64,000 bases of DNA. Source: Talpa occidentalis (lineage: Eukaryota; Chordata; Mammalia; Eulipotyphla; Talpidae). The notes beneath the pieces were generated by a model. It was not told where the DNA came from, did no database searches, and saw nothing but the letters and a program-made list of their open reading frames with translations. Shown here piece after piece: positions 49,263 to 59,694 of the stretch (its first letter is position 1; every line of letters starts with the position of its first letter). The DNA lies in contig NW_023602073.1 in NCBI RefSeq assembly GCF_014898055.3, forward strand, positions 88,020,678 to 88,084,677, written 5' to 3'. Both the position numbers and the translations under genes were made by a program.

Positions 49263-52200
49263 TCATTTTCCTGGTCCCTTATTTAAGTTTTCTAGATTCC
49301 TGCTATGAGTGACCATCCGGTATTTTTCTTTTTCTTTTTGGCTTATTTCGCTGAGCATGATCCCTTCCAGCGCCATCCATGTTGCTGCAAATTGCATGTG
49401 TTTATCTTTTTTGAATGCTGAGTAATATTCCATGGTATATATGTACCACATCTTCTTGATCCAGTCATCTACTTTTGGGCATTTGGGTTGTTTCCAAAGC
49501 TTAGCTATTGTAAACAGTGCTGCTATAAACATAGGGTGCACGTGTTCTTTGGAATTGATGTTTCTGTGTCCTTTGGGTAATACCTAGGAGTGGAATTGCT
49601 GATCATATGGAAGCTCTATGTTTAGTAGGTCCAGAAATCTCCACACAGCTCTCCACAGTGGTTGGACCAGTTTGCACTCCCACCAACAGTGCAGAAGAGT
49701 TCCTTTTTCTCCACACCCTCGCCAGCATTTGTTGTTGCTAGTTTTTTTAATATGTGCCATTCTCACTGGTGTAAGATGGTATCTCATGGTAGTTTTGATT
49801 TGCATTTCCCTGATGGCAAGTGATGTTGAACATTTTTTCATATGCCTGTTGGCCATTTGCATTTCCTCTTCAGAGAAGTTTCTTTTTAGCTCTTCTGCCC
49901 ATTTTTGACGGGATTATTTTCTTTGTTGTTGCTGAGTCTCATCAGCTCTTTGCAGATTTTTGTGATCAGTCCTTTATCATTAGTGTTGGGTGCAAAAATG
50001 TTCTCCCAGTTGGTGGGGTTTCTCTTTGTTTTTGTTATTGTCTCTTTTGCTGTGCAGAAGCTCTTTAATTTGATGTAGTCCCAGCTGTTTATCTTTGCCT
50101 TCACTATCACTGCTTTGGGTGATGTGTCTGTAAAGATGTCTTTGATGTGCAAATCACGTAGTGTTTCGCCTATATTTCCTTCTATATATTTTATGGTTTC
50201 AGGTCTTATGTCTAGTTCTTTAATCCATTTTGAGTTGATTTTTGTGTATGGTGTGAGGTAGTGGTCAAGCTTCATTCTTTTGCATGTAGCGACCCAGTTT
50301 TCCCAGCACCATTTATTGAACAAACTTTCTTTGCTCCAATGCATAGTCTTTGCTCCTTTGTCAAAGATTAGTTGACCATAAATCTGTGGATTTATTTCTG
50401 GATTTTCTATTCGATTCCATTGGTCTGTATGTCTGTTCTTGTTCCAATACCATGCAGTTTTGATGATTATGGCTTTGTAGTATAGTTTGAAGTCTGGGAG
50501 TGTAATGCCTCCATTCCCTTCTTTTTTTTTCAGGAGAGCTTTGGCTATTCGGGGTTTTTTGTGATTCCATATGAATTTCATCAATAATTGTTCTATTTCT
50601 TTGAAGAATGACATTGAAATTTTGATTGGAATAGCATTGAATCTGTATATTGCTTTTGGAAGGATGGCCATTTTAATAATGTTTATTCTTCCAATCCACG
50701 AGCAGGGGATGTCTCTCCATTTCTTTGTGTCTTCTTCTATTTCTTTTAACAGTGTTTTATAGTTTTCTTTGTATAGGTCCTTTACCTCTTTTGTTAGATT
50801 TATTCCCAAATATTTGATTTTTTTTGTTTCAATAACAAAAGGGATGGTTTTTTTGATTTCTTCTTCTTCAGATTTATTGTTTGTGTATAGGAAGGCTACT
50901 GACTTTTGCGTGTTGATTTTGTATCCTGCCACTTTACTGAACTGATTGATGAGTTGAATTAGCTTTTCTGTGGAGTTTTTGGGGTTCTCTATGTATAATA
51001 TCATATCATCTGCAAATAGTGATAGTTTGACTTCTTCTTTTCCTATTTGGATTCCTTGGATGTCTTTCTCTTGTCTTATTGCCCTGGCTAGGACTTCCAG
51101 TATTATATTGAAAAGCAGTGGTGAGAGTGGACATCCTTGTCTTGTTCCAGATCTTAATGGAATTGCTTTCAGCTTTTCACCATTGAGAATGATGCTGGCT
51201 GTTGGCTTGTCATAGATGGCCTTTATGATGTTGAGGTATGTTCCTTGTATCCCAAGAATTTCAAGGGCTTTTATCATGAATGGGTGTTGCACTTTGTCGA
51301 AAGCTTTCTCAGCATCTATTGATATTATCATATGGTTTTTATATTTCTTTTTGTTGATGTGTTGGATAACGTTGATTGATTTTCGGATGTTAAACCATCC
51401 TTGTGCCCCTGGAATGAATCCTACTTGGTCGTGGTGAATTATCTTATGGATACATTGTTGGATTCTGATGGCTAAAATTTTATTGAGGATTTTTGCATCA
51501 GTGTTCATTAGGGAGATTGGCCTGTAGTTTTCCTTTTTAGTGTTGTCCTTGTTCGGTTTTGGTATTAGTGTAATGTTGGCTTCATAGAACGTGTTTGGTA
51601 TTGTCCCTTCCTTCTCAATTTTTTGGAAGAGTTTGTGAAGGATAGGCACTAATTCGTCTCTGAATGTTTGGTAGAATTCATTTGTAAATCCATCAGGTCC
51701 TGGGCTTTTGTTTTTGGGGAGGTTTTTGATTACCATTTCAATTTCGCTGCTTGTAATTGGTCTGTTTAGGTGTTCTATTTCTTCTTTATCTAGCTTTGGG
51801 TGATTGTAGAGTTGTAGGAATTTGTCCATCTCCTCTAGATTGTTAAACTTGTTTCCATATAACTGTTCATAGTAGTTACTGATTATTCTTTTGATTTCTG
51901 CTGTGTCCGTTGTGATTTCTCCTCTTTCATTGATGATCCTGTTTATTTGTGCTTTCTCCCTTTTTTCCTTTGTGAGCCTGGCTAGGGGTTTGTCTATTTT
52001 ATTGATTTTTTCAAAGAACCAGCTCTTGGTTTCATTGATCTTTTGGATTGTTTTTTTAGTTTCAATTTCATTTATTTCTGCTTTGGTTTTTATTATTTCT
52101 TTTCTTCTACTGGTTTTGGGGTATTTTTGTTGTTCTTTTTCTAGATCTTTGAGCTTCGAGATTAGGTTGTTTCTTTGAGTTCTTTCTTGTTTCTTGATGT

Positions 52201-53112
52201 GAGCTTCTATTGCTATATATTTTCCTCTTATTACTGCTTTTGCTGCATCCCATACATTTAGGATATTGGTGTCCTCCTTGTCGTTCAATTCAAAAAATTT
52301 TTTAATTTCTTCTTTGATCTCCTCATTAGTCCAGTGGTCTTCCAGTAGTGTGGTTTTTAATCTCCATGAGGTAGGAAAGTTCCTTGCCTTCTTTTTATGG
52401 TTTATTTCTAGTTTGATGCCTTCATGGTCAGAAAAGATGGTTGGTATGATTTCAATCTTGGTGTATCTGTTGATGTTTGTCTTGTGCCCCAGTATGTGAT
52501 CGATCCTGGAGAATGATCCGTGTGCGCTTGAGAAAAATGTGTACTCCGTTTTTTTGGGGTTTAGTGTTCTATAGATGTCTGTTAAGCCCAATTGCTCTAG
52601 GTCCTTATTTAGAGCTTTGGTTTCTTTACTTATTTTTTGTCTTGTTGATCTATCCATTGTTGATAGTGGTGTGTTGAAGTCTCCCACTACGTATGTGTTT
52701 TCTCTGATGTCTGTTTTCAGAGAAGACAACAGTTGTCTGATATATTTTGGTGCTCCTTCGTTTGGTGAGTATATGTTAATGAGTGTTATTTCTTCTTGAA
52801 GTATTGTCCCCTTGATCATAATGTAGTGACCATTGGGGTCTCTTTTTATCTTTTTGAGTTTGAAATCTGTTTTATCTGATATAAGTATAGCTGTTCCTGC
52901 TTTCTTTTTTGGCCCATTTGCTTGTAGGATTGTTTTCCATCCTTTACTTTGAGCCTATTTTTATCTTTTGTAGCTAAATGTGTTTCCTGGAGACAGCAAA
53001 AGGTTGGGTTTTGTTTCTTAATCCAGGCTGCAACTCTGTGTCTTTTTATTGAAGAGTTTAGTCCATTTACATTTAGAGTTAATATTGATATGTTAACATC
53101 TGTATTTGCCAT
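49263..53112 (-). pseudogene. L1 ORF2 (endonuclease-RT), frameshifted
   Basis: ORF2p nicks target DNA and reverse-transcribes L1 RNA in the nucleus. The start ATG is at 53112, with an N-terminus typical of the endonuclease (ILTLNVNGLNS, QETHL). A one-base loss near 53050-52950 shifts the frame. From before 52819 to 49886 a 977-codon frame holds the rest of the endonuclease ([22 protein letters not shown]) and the whole RT ([18 protein letters not shown] near 51010). Further small losses near 49903, 49600, 49575, 49530 and 49312 break the C-terminal, Cys-rich region ([17 protein letters not shown]). It is not functional as written, though nearly intact. Confidence 0.92.
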
Positions 53113-53188
53113 TGTGTTTGTCTTTCCTTTGATTTTATTTATTTATTCTTTTAATAACTTTTTTTTTTTTTTTGGCCTTCTTTCATTG

Positions 53189-54259
53189 TTATTCGTCCCT
53201 CTGAGGTTCTGGCTTTAGGACTCCTTGTAGTATTTTTTGGAGTGGGGGTTTAGTTGCAATGAAATTCCGGAGTTTCTGTTTGTCTGGGAAGGTCCATATT
53301 CTTTCTTCAAAGAGGAAGGAGAGCTTTGCGGGATAGAGTATTCTTGGTTGGCATCTGTTTTCTTGGAGTCTGTTGACTATGTCCCTCCACTCTCTCCTTG
53401 CCCGTAGTGTTTCTTCGGAGAAGTCTGATGTCAGCCTGATTGGCTTTCCTTTGAATGTTATCTGTTTCTTCCCTCTTGCCAGCTTCATTATTTTTTCCTT
53501 GTCCTGGATTCTTGGGAGCTTTACTATTATGTGTCTTGCTGTATTTTTTCTTTCATCGTGGAAGTTTGGTGTTCTTCTTGCTTCTTGTATATCAATTTTC
53601 AGCTCCTTCTTCACATTTGGGAAGTTCTCTTCAATTATCTCTTTGAATATTTTCTCTGTTCCTACTTCTCTCTCCTCTCCTTCTGGTATTCCTATAACTC
53701 TTATATTTCCTTTCCTCATGGAGTCAGATAGTTCCCGAAGTCTTTCTTCATTCTTTTTCCTTCGTACTTCTCTTTCCTTTTCTGTTTTGGTTCTTTTTAT
53801 TTCTGTGTCTTCAAGAGCACTTATTCGTTCTTCCATTTCATCAATTCTGCTTTCATTGCTTTTCCCAGAATTCTTTAGTTCTTCCACTAATTCTTTGATC
53901 TCCTGCATTTCTTTTACTTCCCTCTTTAGGGACTCAATTTCATTCTTCTGATCGTTGATTATTTTTCCCTTATCATTGTTTTCCTTTATGACTTCTGTCA
54001 GTTTTTTAATCACGGCAATTTTAAATTCTCTTTCTGGAAGGCTCAGAAGTTCTTCCAAGTTACTGTCGTTGCCATCTGGGGGCTGGTTTTCTTTTTGTGG
54101 TGTGCTTTTTCTCTGGAGAGTTGCTAGGTTGCGTGTGGTTCTTCTCCTCCCTACTGTCTGTTTTCTAATTTGCCGTATGCGTTGGGACACTGTGTTGTTG
54201 GGACTGGCCGGCATCTTGGGTGGGCTTCTCTTCTCCCCTCTGGTTCCTCCTGGAGTCAT
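53189..54259 (-). CDS. L1 ORF1p, intact RNA-binding chaperone
   Basis: ORF1p coats L1 RNA as a trimer in cytoplasmic particles and acts as a nucleic-acid chaperone. The frame is open for 356 codons. The Met at residue 16 (MPASPNN, at 54214) would give 341 residues, closer to the usual length of about 340, and is my preferred start. The first 60 residues are basic and disordered. A Glu/Lys-rich coiled coil spans about residues 65-180, with the heptad-like stretch SRIDEMEERISALED at 137-151. The RRM begins at NIRVIGIPEGEE (185-196). The C-terminal domain includes ARHIIVKLP and LTSDFSEETLRARREW (276-291). No stop or frameshift is present. Confidence 0.93.
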   Translation of the reverse strand: MTPGGTRGEKRSPPKMPASPNNTVSQRIRQIRKQTVGRRRTTRNLATLQRKSTPQKENQPPDGNDSNLEELLSLPEREFKIAVIKKLTEVIKENNDKGKIINDQKNEIESLKREVKEMQEIKELVEELKNSGKSNESRIDEMEERISALEDTEIKRTKTEKEREVRRKKNEERLRELSDSMRKGNIRVIGIPEGEEREVGTEKIFKEIIEENFPNVKKELKIDIQEARRTPNFHDERKNTARHIIVKLPRIQDKEKIMKLARGKKQITFKGKPIRLTSDFSEETLRARREWRDIVNRLQENRCQPRILYPAKLSFLFEERIWTFPDKQKLRNFIATKPPLQKILQGVLKPEPQRDE

Positions 54260-54536
54260 CTGTCAGTTTCAAGCAATCTTTATTGGAGAAAGGTCCCTGT
54301 CCTAAAATGTCGATGTGGGGACACACTCCCCTGTGCGCCTGGTCTGCCCCGGCGGTGGGTTCCTGCTCCTCCTCTGGGCTTGGACTGCAGGCCAGAGGGG
54401 GTCTGGCGTGGGCGAACTTCCCCCGCTCACCTCTGGCTCCTGAGGAAGCCTTCTGCAGGTAGTCTTTACTGAAGAAATGTCCCTGTTCTAAAATGGTGAT
54501 GTGGGACACACTCCCTGTGCGTCCGGTGTCAGGCAC
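54165..54536 (-). CDS. Upstream ORF in L1 5'UTR with an internal peptide repeat
   Basis: An ATG-initiated frame of 123 codons lies just upstream of ORF1 and overlaps its first 95 bases in another frame. It contains two copies of a peptide unit 62 residues apart: residues 10-25 have VSHITILEQGHFFSKD, and residues 71-87 have VCPHIDILGQGPFSNKD. The copies come from the tandem DNA repeat in the 5'UTR, which stays in frame because the offset is 186 bp. Whether it is translated is unknown. It may be a chance frame in GC-rich DNA. Confidence 0.35.
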   Translation of the reverse strand: MPDTGRTGSVSHITILEQGHFFSKDYLQKASSGARGERGKFAHARPPLACSPSPEEEQEPTAGADQAHRGVCPHIDILGQGPFSNKDCLKLTDDSRRNQRGEEKPTQDAGQSQQHSVPTHTAN

Positions 54537-54690
54537 ACTCTTCTGCGTGCCTGGTCTGCCCTGGCTGTGGGTGCTCGCTCTCCCTGTGGGCTCAGACTAC
54601 TTGTTCGGAAGGGGCCGGGTGTGGGCTAACTCCCCAGTTGGCCACTAGCTCCTTCAGGAGCCTGTGCTGTCTACAAGTCGCTAGGTGGCG
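54236..54690 (-). repeat. Tandem monomer-like repeats in L1 5'UTR
   Basis: Two diverged units of about 190-215 bp (54236-54426 and 54427-54640) and the start of a third. They share the landmarks 'ctaaaatg..gatgtggg', 'acacactcccctgtgcg', 'cctggtctgccc', 'gtggg..aac' and 'ctcctgaggaagcc'. The second unit carries an extra 27 bp around 54527-54556 from a local duplication. Confidence 0.75.
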
Positions 54691-54692
54691 CC
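54679..54692 (+). promoter_or_regulatory. CTCF-like core inside the L1 5'UTR
   Basis: CGCTAGGTGGCGCC matches the TAGGTGGCGC half of a CTCF core with one mismatch in the leading CCA. Occupancy is unknown. Confidence 0.3.
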
Positions 54693-55551
54693 AAAGATCT
54701 CTCCTAGAGCCCTTGGGGAGCTGATTTTCCACGCCGTGGGACAGGGAGCAGAGCGGGGATGGTAGGGTACACCTCAACGGCTTTGGGGTGCTGTGTCTGC
54801 CTTGTGCCCCACCGTCTTGGGGAACCCACGCCCCGAATTTCGTGCCCCGGGTCTCAGTTCCAAAGCCCTCAGTTCCAGGACGCGGGCTGTAGCCCAGTTC
54901 AGTGGCGCGGGAATGGCGCCTTTTGCACCGCTCCCGTGCCTGGGCGCCTGGTTCCTGCTCACTCAGGGAGGGACCTTCACCTCAGTGAGGACCTCCGCGC
55001 CTCCCCGCAAGCCTAGGTCGTCTCCCAAGCCTAGGTCGCAGGCGCGGGGACCTGGGCAGCCGCGATCCTGGTCTGCACTTGCTTTTCAAGTGCGCAGAGC
55101 GCGCCGCTATCCGCGCCAACTTACGGGCAGCCCGGGCTGTGTGCGCGTCTCCCGGGGTCTTTGTTCTTCTCTAATGGCGCCCGGAGCCGTTCGCTCACCG
55201 CCGCGGCGGATCCTGCAGGGTTCTCCACAGCTCCCGTTCACGGGGTGTGGTGGCTGAAATAGTTCCTTTCCACGCACAGTCCCGCTTGCTGCGTCCGTTT
55301 TTCTTGTTGGCCGTTTTGGTTTGTTGTTTCTTCCCCTCTGCCGGTCGGAGAGTGCCGCCTCTGTGGGCGGGGGAGGGGAGCAGGGTTCTGCGCTTCCCTC
55401 CCTTCTGGTCCTCTTTTATGGCAACTTTCTTCTTTGGGCAGTTTGCTGGAGTCACCCGTTTATCTTCCGTGTCCCAGTTCTCACTGGGACCTGCCGCTTT
55501 TCCTCCCTATTCACTTTTTTTAATGGGAGATCTTACTCGCAGCGTCTCCTC

Positions 55552-55563
55552 GCCGCCATGTTG
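55552..55563 (-). promoter_or_regulatory. YY1-type site at L1 5' end
   Basis: On the L1 strand it reads CAACATGGCGGC, at about +15 of the element, identical to the site in the 28.9-kb copy. Confidence 0.65.
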
Positions 55564-55592
55564 CTCCGCCCCCCCCCCAGTTCAGAGTTTTT

Positions 55593-55926
55593 AATGTCTT
55601 CATGAGAGGTTGGGATAATATAATGTTTAACAGCATTAGATAATCTTGATTCTTATATATATTTATCTAACTCCAAAAAAAATTTATTCTCTCTAAAGCC
55701 TGGATTCGTATTATTCTGATTAAGGTTATACTACCTCATAGAGATACTGGGAGGATGAGTGATAATAGTATATAAACACTAAGAACTGTATATAATGTAA
55801 AATAAAAGATTTGTATTATAGTACATTTATATTGGTATTATCTTCTGCTACTTGTTACCATGCTATCCTCTAAATTTCTTATGCTTTATTTTACTGACAA
55901 CAGAGATAATAGTACTTCAAGTTAAG
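55593..55926. other. Intronic spacer
   Basis: This is AT-rich DNA between the L1 and the next SINE, with nothing recognised. Confidence 0.5.
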
Positions 55927-56226
55927 AAAAAAGATTTGAAGGGCCTCCCTGGTAGTGCAAGGAGTCAGGCACAGCACCATGAAGCTATCCACAGCCTCCA
56001 CAGCAACAGTTTGATCCCTGGCCTCCTAGGGTGCTACCCACATGGCACAGAGACCTCTCCTGTCTGGCCCACTGCTCCTCTCAGCAGCGTATTTCAGTCA
56101 GTCTGCCTTTTCTGTTCCCCACTCTGACTCTGGTGAATAATCTCACCCCCTGCACGTCTGGCCTGTATCCCAGTTCTTGTATGCATAAATAAATAAATCT
56201 TTTAAAAAAATGTAAAAAGAATTGAA
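55927..56226 (+). mobile_element. tRNA-derived SINE (older subfamily), TSDs
   Basis: TSDs AAAAAGATTTGAA (ending 55940) and AAAAAGAATTGAA (56214-56226) flank the element. Its head is diverged (GTAGTGCAAGGAGT), box B is AGTTTGATCC, and its body carries 'gtatttcagtcagtctgcc' and 'ctggcctgtatcccag'. Tail (AAAT)n then A7. Confidence 0.9.
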
Positions 56227-56253
56227 TGTATCATTAGGCTTTGTCATTCATCT

Positions 56254-56553
56254 TGTGACCTTAACATTTCTTTTTTTTTTTTTTAAAGATTATTTATTTA
56301 TACAAGCACTGGGTACAGTCAGAAGCTCGAGAGGGTGAGAGAATTCACCAGAGCCAGAGCGGGGAGCAGAACAGGCAGAAGGACCAAAGTACACTGCTGA
56401 GGGGAGCAGCAGGTGGCAGGAGAGGTCTGTGTGCCATGTGGACCCTCGCCAGAGGCCAGGGATCAAACCGGCACTGCAGAAGCTGCGGGCAGCTTCACAG
56501 CCCAGCGCTCAACTGCTGTGCCACCAGGGAGGCCCTGTGACCTTAATATTTCT
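56254..56553 (-). mobile_element. tRNA-derived SINE (younger subfamily), TSDs
   Basis: TSDs TGTGACCTTAACATTTCT (56254-56271) and TGTGACCTTAATATTTCT (56536-56553) flank the element; the reversed tail is T14 then TTTA repeats. Body states 'actgtacccagtgcttg' and 'tactttggtccttctgcc' on its own strand place it in the younger group. It faces the SINE at 55941 tail to tail, about 60 bp away. Confidence 0.93.
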
Positions 56554-58254
56554 GAACCTCAATTGTTTCACATTTAAAAATGGGAAATATCATCCTAAGT
56601 GTTGGGATAGTATCCCAACTCTTTTGCCTAAATCCTTAGGCAGAAAAAAAACAGCAGTTCCAATGGACATTTTCAGTCCATTGGCTTCCTACATTCTAGA
56701 ACTGTCTGAGTAAGTATCATAGCAATAGATGGAATGGTTGAGCATACTAATGCTTATCCATAGGCAGTTCTTCCATATTACCAATCTCTACCACTTTCAC
56801 TAGCTCAGTGATAATTACAAGCCTTTGATCTCAAACTTTTTTTCCAATTTATTTCACAGTATTCAGTTGTCAACTTGCTAGCGTTCTCCTTTTATCTCTT
56901 ATTCTCTTGTGAAGTGTGATTCAATGTATCTGATATTAGCAATACACTACAAATGTTAGTGACTCAAGAGTTCAAACTATTTTGATTAAATGAGAAGGCA
57001 TATCATTTCTACAAAACCCCACATCCTTTTGAACACACAAAATGTCATGCTTTTTATTATTATTTACTTTTGACTTCCATTCAAATGTCACACGGTACCC
57101 AATGATAAGAACATGAAATTTTGTTGTATTAATTTGTTGCCTTTGAGAAGAGGGTCATAAATGAGCCAATGCACTCATCATGTAGGCAGATGGCCATTTG
57201 AAATCTTGTCATATAGGATTCCAGAGCTCTCCATTTTCTCAAGTAGCATCATATTGAATTGAATAAATCATTTCTGAAAGTAACAAGTCACTGTCTGTCC
57301 CATGTCCAAATCTACACGAAACATCTAGGAAATATGAGCACCTTTATGAAGGTGCCAATGGTCATTTTTAAGGGGGACTTTTGGATTCTTATGGATATTA
57401 ATTGTCCTTTCTGCCAGTCTGGATAAGTGCTTAGCAGATAAAAAATATTTTAAACATCTATAAGTATAATTTTTTAAAAGCTTATGAAAATTTAAATAGA
57501 TATAACTTTATACATCTCTATTACATTTCACTTATTTGGGATTGATTAATTACTCAGAGAGTTCATCTGACTCTTGACTCTAATATCACAGCACTAGTTT
57601 TCCCATTACTGCAGTGTTTAAAATTTTGATTTATAAGATTTTGTTCAAATCATTCATTAAAAATGTGATGATAGGACTACTATGACATGTTATTAGAAGA
57701 AGCCCTACAGTTACAATCCATACTCTTTAGGTGCAATTTATTTATCCAGACTGAAACTCCTGTGACCTATTATATCTAAAAGAAATCCTAAAGGCTTGCT
57801 AATGGGTCTTTTTAAAATCAATACATTCTATGTCTGTGACTTCTTTTTACTGAGGATAACAACCCTACCATAATAGAACAGCAATAAAGGTTAGTGTGGC
57901 TTTACAGTTTTTAATTGACATACTTTACTAATGAACTCTAATGCTCTTAGTTCTCACAAATTTTCTGTATAGAAATGTCCTAGAATTGTCCCAGAATCCA
58001 CACTTAGTCTATGTAGTGAGACATCTGCTTTCATATTTTGAAAAATCCCTGATTCACTTGTCTATTTCTGTTCCCTTAGTGCCTTTTGTATGACTTCTAA
58101 GTGATTATCATGAGTGTACTAGCAATCATGTCTACAAGTACGTTGTACACTTCAGGATAAAATCTTTCAAACTTTGAATTCAAATAACCTGTATTGAATT
58201 TTAACCCATGATTCTGCTTTATATTATATATTTAACTCATATTGAAGACCATTC
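56554..58254. other. Intronic DNA, nothing recognised
   Basis: AT-rich sequence. No exon, RNA gene or clear repeat was seen. Confidence 0.5.
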
Positions 58255-58780
58255 CTCCAATAGGAAAAAATTTAGACAACAGTTTGGCAGTTTTTCAAAA
58301 AGTTAAAGATAGAATTATCTTGTTTCTTAGTAGTTAAATGTCGGTGTATATATCCAAAAGAATTGAAAAAATGTTTAACCAAAGACTTCTACCTAAATAT
58401 TCCTAACATCACTATTTCTAATAGCCAAAAAAAAAGAAATAACCCAATGTCCATCTAGTAAAGACTGGATAAACAAATAATTGAGAAGGAGAAAGACAAA
58501 TACTGCATGATGTCACTTACATGTGGAAATATAGAGCAACAAAACAAAGATCAGATAAAGTCAAACCAATAACAAACCCTAGAAATCTGACTGCAGATCT
58601 GTGGCTACCAGAAGGGTTCAGGGAAGTAAGACAATATAAAGTGGGGAACATTATGGGCTGTGGTGGAGACATGGGTGTCTGGCGGTAGGTATGGTGTGGT
58701 AACAATAGCTGAAGAGGGAGATTCTGTACCTCTAAATCATAAGGTTGTAAACCAATGTTATGTCAATTAAAAAAAATACA
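58255..58780 (+). mobile_element. Old L1 3' end (sense), gapped
   Basis: 'ttaaagatagaattatcttg', 'atatccaaaagaattgaaa', 'taatagccaaaaaaaaag', then 'gagaaagacaaatactgcatg' and 'tggctaccagaagggttcag' are in L1 3' order. It ends 'taaaccaatgttatgtcaatt' plus an A-run. A deletion lies near 58480, between the ORF2 end and the 3'UTR. Confidence 0.78.
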
Positions 58781-58784
58781 ATTT

Positions 58785-58995
58785 CTTTAGGGTACAAACG
58801 TGGATCTGAGGCCTCCAGTAGGGGAGGGCGAAGGGGAGACATGAAATGGGGTGGGGCGAGCACAGTGAACTATGATGGAGGATTATGGTTGTTTTAGTGG
58901 TGGGAGAACTATGATGACCACACCTATGCTGTCAAAAAAATTAACAAGGATGTAAAATAATGGTACTTCATTAAAAACTTAAAATTAATAAATGG
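58785..58995 (+). mobile_element. Second short L1 3'UTR-like piece (sense)
   Basis: G-rich 'aggggagggcgaaggggag' is followed by 'gaactatgatgaccacacc' and 'aaaataatggtacttcatt'. This looks like a different L1 3'UTR variant placed directly after the previous A-tail. Its boundaries are uncertain. Confidence 0.4.
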
Positions 58996-59617
58996 TATTA
59001 GAGAGTTATAGAAGGTCTGAGGCTTAGCCAATTACATTGTTAAGCAATAAAAATGTTAAATACCTATGATTTCCTATGGTAACACTTTGATGTAGTTTTA
59101 GTATTAAGTTGATCTAGAGAAGTTAGAAGTTAATTATGCATGTCCAAATTTATAATAGAAATTTTTCAACACTGATCCATTCACTTTCTGCCTATCATTG
59201 ATTAGTTTTTGAAATCAACATATATTAATCATATCAATTTGAAAAATACCTATGTGTTTTAATTCTGAAGGACTCAGGCAACATGTCCTAGTTTCATATG
59301 GCATTTATTTGGCATTGTCATTTAAACATGCTATATATGAAAGCACTATCTCCCTGTTATGATTGCAAGCTTACATAGAACAATCACAAAGTAAATGCTG
59401 TTTTGTGTTGTGATATTCCTGATGCCTCCTTTCTTCCAGCTACATTAAAGGATAGATTTAATGAAATTCCAGCTGTGAGTTTTATATACCTTAATGTGTT
59501 TAACAATCAAATGGTTTTTCTCCTAATAACTATGGGCTATAGTTTATTGTCTCACCTGGTCTTTTGAAATTTATCAAATGATGAATAGTTTTGCTTCCTC
59601 TAGATGAAAACTTAGAG
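58996..59617. other. Intronic DNA, nothing recognised
   Basis: This is AT-rich spacer without recognisable features. Confidence 0.5.
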
Positions 59618-59651
59618 CCCCACATTGTTTTTCTTTTCTTTTTTCCCAGAT

Positions 59652-59694
<43 letters not shown>

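Larger units (their letters stand above)
54260..55578 (-). promoter_or_regulatory. L1 5'UTR / internal promoter, CpG-rich
   Basis: This is about 1.3 kb of GC-rich DNA with many CpGs, unlike the surrounding AT-rich intron. It begins (L1 strand) with a G-run and GGCGGAGCAACATGGCGGCG. By analogy with other mammalian L1s it drives ORF1/ORF2 transcription leftwards. CpG density is still high, as expected for a young copy. Confidence 0.8.
48734..55592 (-). mobile_element. Nearly full-length young L1 with 3' transductions, TSDs
   Basis: TSDs AGTTCAGAGTTTTT lie at 48734-48747 and 55579-55592, so the inserted DNA is about 6.8 kb. The target reads TTTTT/AATG on the primed strand, as expected for L1 endonuclease. 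In L1 order it has a G-rich start, a YY1-type site, a CpG-rich 5'UTR of about 1.3 kb, ORF1 (54259-53189), a 76-bp spacer, ORF2 from 53112, and a 3'UTR with a G-rich tract (49183-49207). L1 similarity stops at about 49138 and is followed by two stretches of non-L1 DNA, each ending in a poly(A) tract. Confidence 0.95.

Noticed and set aside
49886..52819. 977-codon frame as a host gene
   Set aside because: It is the endonuclease/RT of an L1, with the L1 5'UTR, ORF1, A-tail and TSDs around it.
53373..53951. 192-codon + strand frame opposite L1 ORF1
   Set aside because: It is the mirror frame of ORF1; Ser/Phe/Leu-rich translation is the expected shadow of Glu/Lys-rich coiled-coil codons.
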